Of a stretch of DNA of 40,473 nt, positions 7,456 through 14,502 are shown piece by piece. The DNA comes from CAISIP01 sp031403955 (lineage in GTDB: Bacteria; Pseudomonadota; Gammaproteobacteria; Burkholderiales; Burkholderiaceae_C). The position numbers and the translations under genes are program-made. Numbering within the stretch: position 1 is the stretch's first letter; every line of letters begins with the position of its first letter. Location of the stretch: contig JANNGR010000517.1 in NCBI GenBank assembly GCA_031403955.1, forward strand, positions 1 through 40,473, given 5' to 3'. The notes beneath the pieces were generated by a model, which was not told the DNA's origin, did not search any database, and worked only from the letters and a program-made list of their open reading frames with translations.

Positions 7456-7730
7456 GCTCAGAGCGTGAGAGGCAATCGAATGCGCCCGCGCCGGGGTGGC
7501 CTGGGGCGCTGGGGTTGGCGCGACGCGCAGCCATGGCTCTTGCCTTGGCAAGCGGCGCAACACCCCCCAGCGCCCCTGGGTACCCCGGCCCTTCGGGTGA
7601 GGCCCCAAAACAAGCCCACTCGTTGTTGCAAAGCCTTGCCGGGGGCCAACCCCGGCTGCGTTTTGCGCCTAGATTGGACCCGTTTTGGGGCCTCACGCGG
7701 GTGCATTGGATTGCCTCTCACGCTCTCAGC
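7456..7730 (+). repeat. structured palindromic intergenic element, copy 2
   Basis: A 275-bp unit filling most of the gap between the MFS gene stop and the PEP-CTERM gene start. The outer arms (7456-7490 and 7696-7730) are an inverted repeat with AGAGCGTGAGAGGCAATC at the core. Internal parts follow copy 1: a 25-bp stem (7490-7514 with 7565-7589); mini-hairpin CCC-TTC-GGG (7589-7597); a perfect 14-bp long-range stem (7598-7611 with 7682-7695); and hairpin GCCGGGG/CCCCGGC with loop GCCAA (7638-7656). The hairpin is flanked by GTTGCAAA and TTGCGCCTAG as in copy 1. The stop codon of the MFS gene lies inside the right arm. The remaining 105 bp up to the PEP-CTERM start shows only that gene's ribosome-binding site. 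Confidence 0.85.
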
Positions 7731-8961
7731 CCCGATCCAGCCGGTCGCGCCGCGCCAGCGACGGAAACCAGCGCGTCCACAACGCCGCCACCAGCAAGGT
7801 TCCGATACCACCCAGCACGACTGAACCCACCGGGCCCAGCAATGCCGCGGTGGCGCCCGACTCGAACTCGCCGAGTTGGTTGCTGGCGCCAATGAACACC
7901 GAGTTGACAGCGCTGACCCGTCCCCGCATGTCGTCGGGGGTTTCCAGCTGGACCAGCGTCTGGCGCACTACGACACTGACGGTGTCGGCAGCGCCGGAGA
8001 CGGCCAGCACCAGCAGCGACAAGGCGAAACTGGTCGACAGACCAAATACGATCATGCACAAACCGAACAGGGCAACCGACAGAAACAGGCTGCGCCCGAT
8101 CCGTCTTCGCAAAGGCCAGCGCGTCAACACCGCCGAGATGCACAGGGCACCCACGGCCGGGGCGCCGCGCAGCAGGCCAAGACCCCAGGGACCAACCTGC
8201 AAAATGTCCTTGGCAAACATCGGCAACAAAGCCGTCGCGCCACCCAGCAAGACGGCAAACAAGTCCAGCGAAACGGCGCCCAGCAAAACCTTGCGCTCCC
8301 AGACAAACGCGACACCGGCCAGCACCGTGCGCAGGGATGTGGGCTCGGCCTCCCGTGGCAGGTGCGTGTAACGCAAGCGCAGCACCAGGACGCCAGCCAC
8401 GGCAAACGCCATCGCGCAGGCTGCGTACACGGCGCTCGCTCCAAAGACAAACAACACGCCACCGATTGCCGGGCCGCCGATGATGGCCGCCTGCGAACCG
8501 GCTGAACTGAAAGCCAGGCCACGCGACAACAGCGCTGCCGGCAGCAGCATCGGCGTCAACGACTGGTGGGCCGGCATCTGGAAGGCGCGCGCAAGCCCCA
8601 GCGCCACCGATAGCGCCAACAGCAGCTCGCGTGACACCCAGACAGTGGATGCACCGGCACCCTCGGTGGCAGCGACCAGCAGGCCTGCCACCAGCGCCTG
8701 CGCCAGCAGGCAGACCGCGATGATGCGACCGCGGTGCACGCGGTCCGCCAGATGGCCGGCCATCAGCGTAAACAACAACGCGGGAACGAACTGGTACAGG
8801 CCCACCAGACCCAGGTCCCAGGCGCTACCGGTCAGGTCGTACATCTGCCAACCAATCGCCACCATCAGCATCTGGTTGCCGGTGGTGCCGAACAAACGCG
8901 CGCTCCAAAGACGCATGAAGTCGCGCTGCCGGGTGAGTGCGGAGAAGCTGTCGTGGGGCAT
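7726..8961 (-). CDS. MFS transporter (EntS/MFS_3-like exporter)
   Basis: A 411-residue polytopic membrane protein with about 12 hydrophobic segments. The N-terminal RDFMRLWSARLFGTTGNQMLMVAIGWQMYDLTGSAWDLGLVGL and the following GHLADRVHRGRI (the family loop motif between helices 2 and 3) match the MFS_3 group that includes enterobactin exporter EntS. A later segment, ETPDDMRGRVSAVNSVFIG, is also typical of that group. ATG 8961 is preferred over the TTG at 8991, which only adds ten poorly conserved residues. The substrate is unknown. The gene stands alone and its stop overlaps the arm of the structured repeat at 7456-7730. Confidence 0.9.
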   Translation of the reverse strand: MPHDSFSALTRQRDFMRLWSARLFGTTGNQMLMVAIGWQMYDLTGSAWDLGLVGLYQFVPALLFTLMAGHLADRVHRGRIIAVCLLAQALVAGLLVAATEGAGASTVWVSRELLLALSVALGLARAFQMPAHQSLTPMLLPAALLSRGLAFSSAGSQAAIIGGPAIGGVLFVFGASAVYAACAMAFAVAGVLVLRLRYTHLPREAEPTSLRTVLAGVAFVWERKVLLGAVSLDLFAVLLGGATALLPMFAKDILQVGPWGLGLLRGAPAVGALCISAVLTRWPLRRRIGRSLFLSVALFGLCMIVFGLSTSFALSLLVLAVSGAADTVSVVVRQTLVQLETPDDMRGRVSAVNSVFIGASNQLGEFESGATAALLGPVGSVVLGGIGTLLVAALWTRWFPSLARRDRLDRG

Positions 8962-9345
8962 CCCTGGTGAGCATAGCAGTGGCCCTGGCAAGAGTTCGCG
9001 CGAAGGCCACGCGTTCGATCAGGCCCTGGCCCACATTGGCCCGTGGGATTCGTATGCTGCAACCGGATCAAACGCCACGCCCAGCGCCGCTACCGCCGCA
9101 TGCAAACACGCCAGAAGTTGGCCCCGGCTGATCAGCTTGCGCAACGCCTTGTCCAGCAAGGTCAGATCTCCATACGGGAGACCGTGACGAACCGGCACAC
9201 GTCCATGTTGAGCGGGATGATAGGATCGCGAAATTCTGGCTCGATCCAATTCGGTTGCAAAGCAGCGGCGGATTTTCGCGCGTAGAACTCGCTCGGATCG
9301 AGAAGCTTGCGAGTGATCATCGTGATGAACTTAGGAAGGCCTGGA
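8962..9345. other. intergenic stretch without a confident gene
   Basis: About 380 bases between the MFS gene and the DUF2442 gene. On the minus strand two short frames look protein-like and adjoin in different frames: one ends PEFRDPIIPLNMDVCRFVTV (stop near 9162) and the other reads LLDKALRKLISRGQLLACLH (stop at 9019). Together they could be a decayed gene with a frameshift near 9165-9180, but I recognise no family. Upstream of 9346 there is a clear AGGAAGG ribosome-binding site for the DUF2442 gene and no obvious promoter. Confidence 0.3.
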
Positions 9346-9696
9346 ATGAGTACTTCAGCCATTGACATGGAAGTCCCCTTTGCCGAAGACGTGGCTGTTT
9401 CGGACGACACACTTTGCGTTGAACTTAGCGATGGCCGAACCATTTCGGTTCCCCTCGCGTGGTACCCGCGGTTATTACGTGCCACCCCGGCAGAACGCAA
9501 GCGCTGGCGACTGATCGGCCGAGGTTTAGGTATTCACTGGGAAGATCTCGACGAAGATATAAGCGTCGAAGGTCTGTTGGCCGGAAAGCAATCCGGAGAA
9601 AGCCAAGCGTCCTTCAGTAATTGGCTTGCGTTGCGCTTATCGCGTCCAACAACGCGCTCAACTCGGACGCGCGCAAAATCAGTGCGCGCCGGTTAG
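9346..9696 (+). CDS. DUF2442 domain protein
   Basis: A 116-residue protein with the DUF2442 pattern: LCVELSDGRTISVPLAWYPRLLRAT, then WRLIGRGLGIHWEDLDEDISVEGLLAGK. ATG 9346 is chosen because AGGAAGG (9333-9339) lies six bases before it; the frame upstream is open only to 9307. Proteins of this family are small, often sit beside DUF4160 genes in toxin-antitoxin-like or mobile regions, and have no firmly known function. No DUF4160 partner is recognisable here. The last 25 residues are Arg/Thr/Ser-rich and encoded by an imperfect hairpin (9660-9694), so the reading frame may originally have ended earlier. Confidence 0.85.
   Translation: MSTSAIDMEVPFAEDVAVSDDTLCVELSDGRTISVPLAWYPRLLRATPAERKRWRLIGRGLGIHWEDLDEDISVEGLLAGKQSGESQASFSNWLALRLSRPTTRSTRTRAKSVRAG
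9660..9694 (+). repeat. imperfect hairpin, weakly attC-like, at the end of the DUF2442 gene
   Basis: AACTCGGACGCGCGC (9660-9674) pairs with GCGCGCCGGTT (9684-9694), leaving two extrahelical bases on the left arm. GTCCAAC at 9644-9650 fits the RYYYAAC end of an integron attC site and the stop codon lies in GTTAG. The opposite GTTRRRY end is only partly matched (GTTAGCG). It may instead be a simple terminator-like structure without a T-tract. Confidence 0.3.
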
Positions 9697-9836
9697 CGCG
9701 AACCTTCGGCATCACACCAGGCACGTCGGCGGCCATGAAGCACTACCGTGTGCTGATGGGAATCGCTACCGGAAGCGACGCAGCGCTCGATCCGCCATGC
9801 CAGGCGCGCCGCGGGAAACACAGCAGGTGCGCTACC

Positions 9837-10496
9837 TCACCACAAGGGTTGCAGCCGCCCCGCCACCAGCCGCAAACCGCGTTGCGCCAGTGCCCGCGCC
9901 TCCGCTTCGTCATGCGTCACGAGTACGGTTGTTATGCCGGCGGCCTGGATGCGTTGCGCAAACTCCTCGCGCAGGCTGGCGCGCAACTCGGCGTCCAGCG
10001 CCGAAAACGGTTCGTCGAGCAGCAGCAGGCGCGGCGCGGTGATCAGGGCACGTGCCAGCGCCACGCGTTGTTGTTCACCGCCCGACAGCTTCCAGACCTT
10101 GTGGCGGGCGTGCGTGGCCAGGCCAAATACCGACAACATGTGCAGCGCCTGCTCACGCGCCTGCCGGCGCGACTGCCGCTGCTCCACCAGGCCAAACGCC
10201 ACGTTGTCCAGTACGTCGAGGTGCGGGAACAGCGCAAAATCCTGAAACATGAGCGCAAAGCCACGCCGCTCCGGTGATACACCAGCCAGGTTCACGCCGT
10301 CAAACCAGATGTCGCCGGCGTCTTGCGCCTCCAATCCGGCAATCATTTTTAGCAAGGTGCTCTTGCCACTGCCCGATGGGCCCAGAACGGCCACGGTTTG
10401 ACCCTGCGCCACCAACAGATCGAGATCGTCGGCCAGCAACCACAACCCGCCCGCATGGTCGTCGAAGGTCTTGCGAACGCGCTTTAATTCAAGCAC
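9837..10496 (-). CDS. thiQ: thiamine ABC transporter ATP-binding protein
   Basis: A 219-residue ABC ATPase with every motif: Walker A GPSGSGKS (39-46), Q-loop Q85, signature LSGGE (137-141), Walker B LLLLDEP (157-163) and H-loop His196. GTG 10496 is chosen because it overlaps the permease stop and has GGAG eight bases before it; a GTG at 10526 would add ten residues. It is the third gene of the thiBPQ operon and energises thiamine, TMP and TPP uptake in the family. The assignment to thiamine rather than iron rests mainly on the TPP riboswitch upstream of the operon and on the binding protein. Confidence 0.88.
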   Translation of the reverse strand: MLELKRVRKTFDDHAGGLWLLADDLDLLVAQGQTVAVLGPSGSGKSTLLKMIAGLEAQDAGDIWFDGVNLAGVSPERRGFALMFQDFALFPHLDVLDNVAFGLVEQRQSRRQAREQALHMLSVFGLATHARHKVWKLSGGEQQRVALARALITAPRLLLLDEPFSALDAELRASLREEFAQRIQAAGITTVLVTHDEAEARALAQRGLRLVAGRLQPLW

Positions 10497-12084
10497 CGGC
10501 AATACTCCGCGCAGGCTGCGCGTCACGCCGATTCGCGCGCGGCGGGTTTTCTATCAACAGGAAAGTCGTCAGCGCGAGCAGCATCAACAAGGCCGCCAGC
10601 AGCAATGCGGCATCGCGGTTGCCGGCACCTGGGCGCCCCAGGCGCTGGTAGATCAGGGTCGTTAGCGTGGCCCACTCCGGGCGCGACAGAAACAGCGTCA
10701 CGGCAAACTCACCTAACGCGGTGGCGGCGGCAAATGCCATACCACGGCGCAGCGACGGCGCCACCAATGGCAGCGTGACGCGCCAGAAGCCGCGCCATGG
10801 CGTTGCGCCTAACGAGCGCGCCGCCTGCAATACATGTTCGGGCAGGCTGTCCAGGGCGGCGCCAAGTGACTTGGCCACGAACGGATAGGCAATCAACGCG
10901 TAAGCCGCAACCAGCAGCGGCAGGCTGGCGCTCCACAACGGGTAGAGCAACAACAAACCAAACGCCACCGTCACCGGAGACACGACAAACGGCAGGAATG
11001 CCGCCGCACGCAGCCAAACCGAACGGCGCGCGGCCAGAGCGTGGGTGACGCCCAGCGCGGTGGCCAAAAGTAAGGCCATCACAGTGAATCGCAGTGTGTT
11101 CCATAAAGCCTGCAGGGTTTCCTGGTCCAGCAGCGCGGCCCAGGCTGCCGTACCCGCGCCCAGGGCTTGCACCAGTATCGCCAGCAGCGGCGCGGCGCAA
11201 AAGAACACCAGCACCAGCAGCGCAGCGCCCACGGCGCACCACTGCTGGGCTCCCACTGGCCGTTTGAGCGCGATCGGGTCGACCCGTGCCGGCGTGGACA
11301 TGCGCTGCTCCAGCCACGCATAAAGCAACGCCACCATGCCGGTCAGCAGCAACATGCCCAACGCCAACGCGCCGGCCTGCGCCAGCTTCAACTCATGTGC
11401 CACCAGCGTGTAGATCTCAACTTCGACGGTCGCGAACTTTTGTCCACCCAGAATCAGCGCCAGTCCGAAACCCGAGAAGCAATACAGGAAAACCAGGCAC
11501 AGGGCCGAAGTCAGCCAGGGCAGAATCGCCGGCCACTCCACACGCCAGAATACGCGCCACGGCGTGGCTCCCAAAGTGCGCGCCGCCGCAACGCGCGCCG
11601 CGCTGACTTGCCCCAGCGCATCCACGCCGGCGCGCACCAGCAGGCACAGATTGAAGAACAGGTTGCCATACAGCAGCAGCCAGGGTGTGTCCTGCAAATC
11701 CCAACCGAGCCAGCCGGCGAGCAGGCCGCGCGGGCCCCATAACGCCAGCACACCCAATGCCGCCACCAGCGTGGGAACAACAAACGGCAACATCAGTAGG
11801 CGCAACACCAGCACACGGCCCGGGAATTCATAACGCGCCAACACCCAGGCCACCGGCAGCCCGCACAGCAGCGCCGCCACACAGGTAAGGGCCGCCTGCA
11901 GCAACGACCACCAGACCCGCCAGCGCAAGTAGTCGTCGGACCACAAGGCGATCAGCATGGCAGTGCTTGCATCCGCGCCAGCTTCGACCATCAGGCGCGC
12001 CAGGGGCGCGACCAGCATCAACGCAAGAAATGCGAGCGGCAAGACAGCCACAGCCAGCGCGGGCACCGGCCGTTCCCGGACCAT
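10489..12084 (-). CDS. thiP: thiamine ABC transporter permease (two fused permease domains)
   Basis: A long inner-membrane permease of about 531 residues with some 12 hydrophobic segments, made of two BPD-type halves. Each half has the EAA loop that docks on the ATPase: RVAAARTLGATPWRVFWRVE in the first and LQAARSLGATPWRGFWRV in the second. Fused permeases of this size are characteristic of ThiP and the related Fe(III) FbpB group. ATG 12084 is used; GTG 12090 is an equally possible start and neither has a strong ribosome-binding site. The gene follows thiB by 16 bases and overlaps thiQ by eight. Confidence 0.88.
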   Translation of the reverse strand: MVRERPVPALAVAVLPLAFLALMLVAPLARLMVEAGADASTAMLIALWSDDYLRWRVWWSLLQAALTCVAALLCGLPVAWVLARYEFPGRVLVLRLLMLPFVVPTLVAALGVLALWGPRGLLAGWLGWDLQDTPWLLLYGNLFFNLCLLVRAGVDALGQVSAARVAAARTLGATPWRVFWRVEWPAILPWLTSALCLVFLYCFSGFGLALILGGQKFATVEVEIYTLVAHELKLAQAGALALGMLLLTGMVALLYAWLEQRMSTPARVDPIALKRPVGAQQWCAVGAALLVLVFFCAAPLLAILVQALGAGTAAWAALLDQETLQALWNTLRFTVMALLLATALGVTHALAARRSVWLRAAAFLPFVVSPVTVAFGLLLLYPLWSASLPLLVAAYALIAYPFVAKSLGAALDSLPEHVLQAARSLGATPWRGFWRVTLPLVAPSLRRGMAFAAATALGEFAVTLFLSRPEWATLTTLIYQRLGRPGAGNRDAALLLAALLMLLALTTFLLIENPPRANRRDAQPARSIAGA

Positions 12085-12100
12085 GGACACGGAAGCAGAT

Positions 12101-13132
12101 TTACTTCAACACCACGCGGGTCCAACGGTCGAGCCAGGCGCTGCCTTTGTCGGCAATGGTCTGTGGACTCGGGTTGTCGAATACCGCCGGCTCCACAGCA
12201 TGGCGCAACACGTCAGGCCTGTTGGTACGTGGCTCGGCGGCGAACATCCACATGCTGGTTTGCAAGGCCTCCTGCACCGCGGCGGAGCGCATGAACTCCA
12301 CAAAACGCGCCGCCGCCTCACGCTGCTGGCCACCCTTGACCAGCGCCACGCCTTCGACCTGGCGGAACACACCGCCTTTGAGAAACAGGCTGGCGGTCGG
12401 CGGCTCGGTGATCTTCTCCTTGCTGTAGAACACCTCGGCCGCCGGACTGCTGGCGTAACTGACCACCAGCGGCCGGCTTCCGCCGTTGCGGCTGAACTCG
12501 GTGTAATAGGCCTCGCTCCAGCCCTTGGTCACCTTTACGCCATTGGCACGCATGCGGCCCCACCAGTCGAAGGCGGCTTCTTCTCCCAGACCTGACACGG
12601 TAGCGAGCATGAACGCATAACCGGGGCTCGAAGTGGCCGGGTTTTGCACCACCAGCAGGTTGCGGTAGGCGGGTTGCGCTAGGTCTTCCAGTGTTTTCGG
12701 CAACGGCACGGCACTCTTGGCAAACCAGGCGCGGTCATAGTTCAACGTGACAAAGCCATAGTCCACCGCCACCACGCCATTGGCCAGTGGCGCCGCCGCG
12801 TCACGTTGGCTCGCCGCGCCAGAGTAGGGGTCGAGCACGTTGGCCGCCTGGGCCTTCACAACCAACGCGTTGTCCAGGCCGTACACCACGTCGGCGATCG
12901 GTTGGGCACGCGTGAGGATTAGCTTGTTGAGCATCTCGCCAGCGTCGCCACCCTTTATTACGCTGAGCTTCACGCCGGCCTCAAGCTCAAACTGCGCCAG
13001 CAAGGGTTTGGGCAGTGAGAATGAGTTATGCACCAGCAGGCGCAGTTCCTGGCTCGAAGCAGTCTGCGAGAGGCCAAACAGCGGCAAAGCCAGAACAGCC
13101 GCCGTCAAAAAAGAAAAGGTCCGTCGTTGCAT
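12101..13132 (-). CDS. thiB: thiamine ABC transporter periplasmic binding protein
   Basis: A 343-residue exported protein. The N-terminus (MQRRTFSFLTAAVLALPLFG...SSQ) is a signal peptide with a twin-arginine-like RR but no full Tat motif. The mature part starts ELRLLVHNSFSLPKPLLAQFE and continues with ADVVYGLDNALV, both close to ThiB and the related Fe(III)-binding proteins. ATG 13132 is chosen over 13141 and the GTG-type frame start at 13168 because AAAGGA lies eight bases before it. It is the first gene after the TPP riboswitch, and binds thiamine or its phosphates for ThiPQ. Confidence 0.9.
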   Translation of the reverse strand: MQRRTFSFLTAAVLALPLFGLSQTASSQELRLLVHNSFSLPKPLLAQFELEAGVKLSVIKGGDAGEMLNKLILTRAQPIADVVYGLDNALVVKAQAANVLDPYSGAASQRDAAAPLANGVVAVDYGFVTLNYDRAWFAKSAVPLPKTLEDLAQPAYRNLLVVQNPATSSPGYAFMLATVSGLGEEAAFDWWGRMRANGVKVTKGWSEAYYTEFSRNGGSRPLVVSYASSPAAEVFYSKEKITEPPTASLFLKGGVFRQVEGVALVKGGQQREAAARFVEFMRSAAVQEALQTSMWMFAAEPRTNRPDVLRHAVEPAVFDNPSPQTIADKGSAWLDRWTRVVLK

Positions 13133-13169
13133 GTTGTCCATCCTTTCAATGCGCCAGACTCGGGGCATG

Positions 13170-13204
13170 AAAAGACGGTCAACCAGCTGCGCGAAAGACC
13201 CGTC
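13170..13204 (-). terminator. candidate intrinsic terminator of the TPP riboswitch
   Basis: On the minus strand GACGGGTC (plus 13197-13204) pairs with GACCGTC (13174-13180), with one bulged G, a 16-base loop and a following TTTT (13170-13173). It starts two bases after the 3' strand of the riboswitch P1 stem and ends about 37 bases before the thiB start. This suggests control by premature termination when TPP is bound. The short stem and tail make this moderate evidence. Confidence 0.5.
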
Positions 13205-13205
13205 T

Positions 13206-13425
<220 letters not shown>

Positions 13426-13459
13426 GGCGGATTGTAAACGCCTGCGCCCCCGCTGCACA

Positions 13460-14428
13460 TCACGGCTGGCTGGCCAGCAACTCGCCGAAGCGCTGCAGGT
13501 CCACATTGCCGCCGCTGACGATCACACCCACGCGTTTGCCCTGCAACGACACGCCGCCGTGGCAAACGGCGGCCAGGCTCAGGCAGCCGGTAGGCTCCAC
13601 CACCATCTTCATGCGTTCGGCATAAAAGCGCATCGCCTGCACCAGTTGCGCGTCGGTGACGGTCGACACGTCGTCTACATCGCGCCGGATGATGGCAAAG
13701 GTAATCTCGCCCACGGCCTGTGTTTGCGCGCCATCCGCGATGGTTTGTGGGGTGGCTATACGCACGATCGCACCGCTTCGAAACGACTGCTGGCCATCGT
13801 TGCCGGCCTCGGGTTCCACACCGATCACCTTGCAGTTGGGCGACAAGGCGCGCGCTGCCAGCGCACAGCCACTCAGCAAGCCCCCACCGCCCATACAGAC
13901 AAACAGGTAATCGAGTTCGCCCGCCTCGTCGAACAGTTCCTTGGCCGCGGTTCCCTGGCCCGCGATCACATCCGGGTGGTCAAACGGCGGGATCAGCGTC
14001 ATGCCGCGTTGCGCCGCCATGTCACGCGTGAGCGACTCGCGGTCCTGCTTGAAGCGGTCAAACAGAATCACCTCGCCGCCGTAACCACGCGTGGCATCCA
14101 CCTTGGCCCGCGGCGCGTCGGCGGGCATCAGGATCACGGCGGGAATATCCAGCAGGCGCGCCGACAACGCAATTGCCTGCGCATGGTTGCCGCTGGAGAA
14201 CGCAATGGCGCCGGCCTTGCGCTGCGCGTCGTCAAATTTGGACAAGGCGTTGAACGCGCCGCGAAACTTGAACGCACCCATGCGCTGGAAGTTCTCGCAC
14301 TTGAAAAAAACCTGTGCGCCAAGACGCCGGTCCAACGTGCTGGAGCGCAACACCGGCGTGTGGTGGGCGTGGCCGTGCAGTCGCTGCGCGGCGGCCGCAA
14401 CATCGGCAAAGGTCGGAAGCTTGAACAT
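13460..14428 (-). CDS. threonine/serine dehydratase-like PLP enzyme
   Basis: A 322-residue fold-type II PLP enzyme. The Schiff-base lysine is K54 in AFKFRGAFNAL, the substrate-carboxylate loop is SSGNHAQ, the phosphate-binding loop is GGGGLLSG, and SGGN lies near the end. Length and motifs match serine racemase, threo-3-hydroxyaspartate ammonia-lyase and catabolic threonine dehydratases, which lack the C-terminal regulatory domain of IlvA. Which reaction it runs cannot be decided here. ATG 14428 is preferred over the frame start at 14464, with AAGGA seven bases before it. It is divergent from the FtsX-type permease and separate from the thi operon, whose riboswitch begins about 35 bases past its stop. 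Confidence 0.9.
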   Translation of the reverse strand: MFKLPTFADVAAAAQRLHGHAHHTPVLRSSTLDRRLGAQVFFKCENFQRMGAFKFRGAFNALSKFDDAQRKAGAIAFSSGNHAQAIALSARLLDIPAVILMPADAPRAKVDATRGYGGEVILFDRFKQDRESLTRDMAAQRGMTLIPPFDHPDVIAGQGTAAKELFDEAGELDYLFVCMGGGGLLSGCALAARALSPNCKVIGVEPEAGNDGQQSFRSGAIVRIATPQTIADGAQTQAVGEITFAIIRRDVDDVSTVTDAQLVQAMRFYAERMKMVVEPTGCLSLAAVCHGGVSLQGKRVGVIVSGGNVDLQRFGELLASQP

Positions 14429-14502
14429 GGAGAGGTCCTTGGTGGGCGGGGCAGTTGTGTGCAATCAAGTTCAACCGCGTTGGCCGCTCAATATACTGTC
14501 TC

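Noticed and set aside
9019..9500. Minus-strand frames upstream of the MFS gene as a real gene
   Set aside because: Two short pieces in different frames, no recognised family, and one overlaps the DUF2442 gene; kept only as a possible decayed gene.
9837..13132. Reading the ABC operon as a ferric iron transporter
   Set aside because: Binding protein and fused permease resemble both groups, but the TPP riboswitch directly upstream decides for thiamine.
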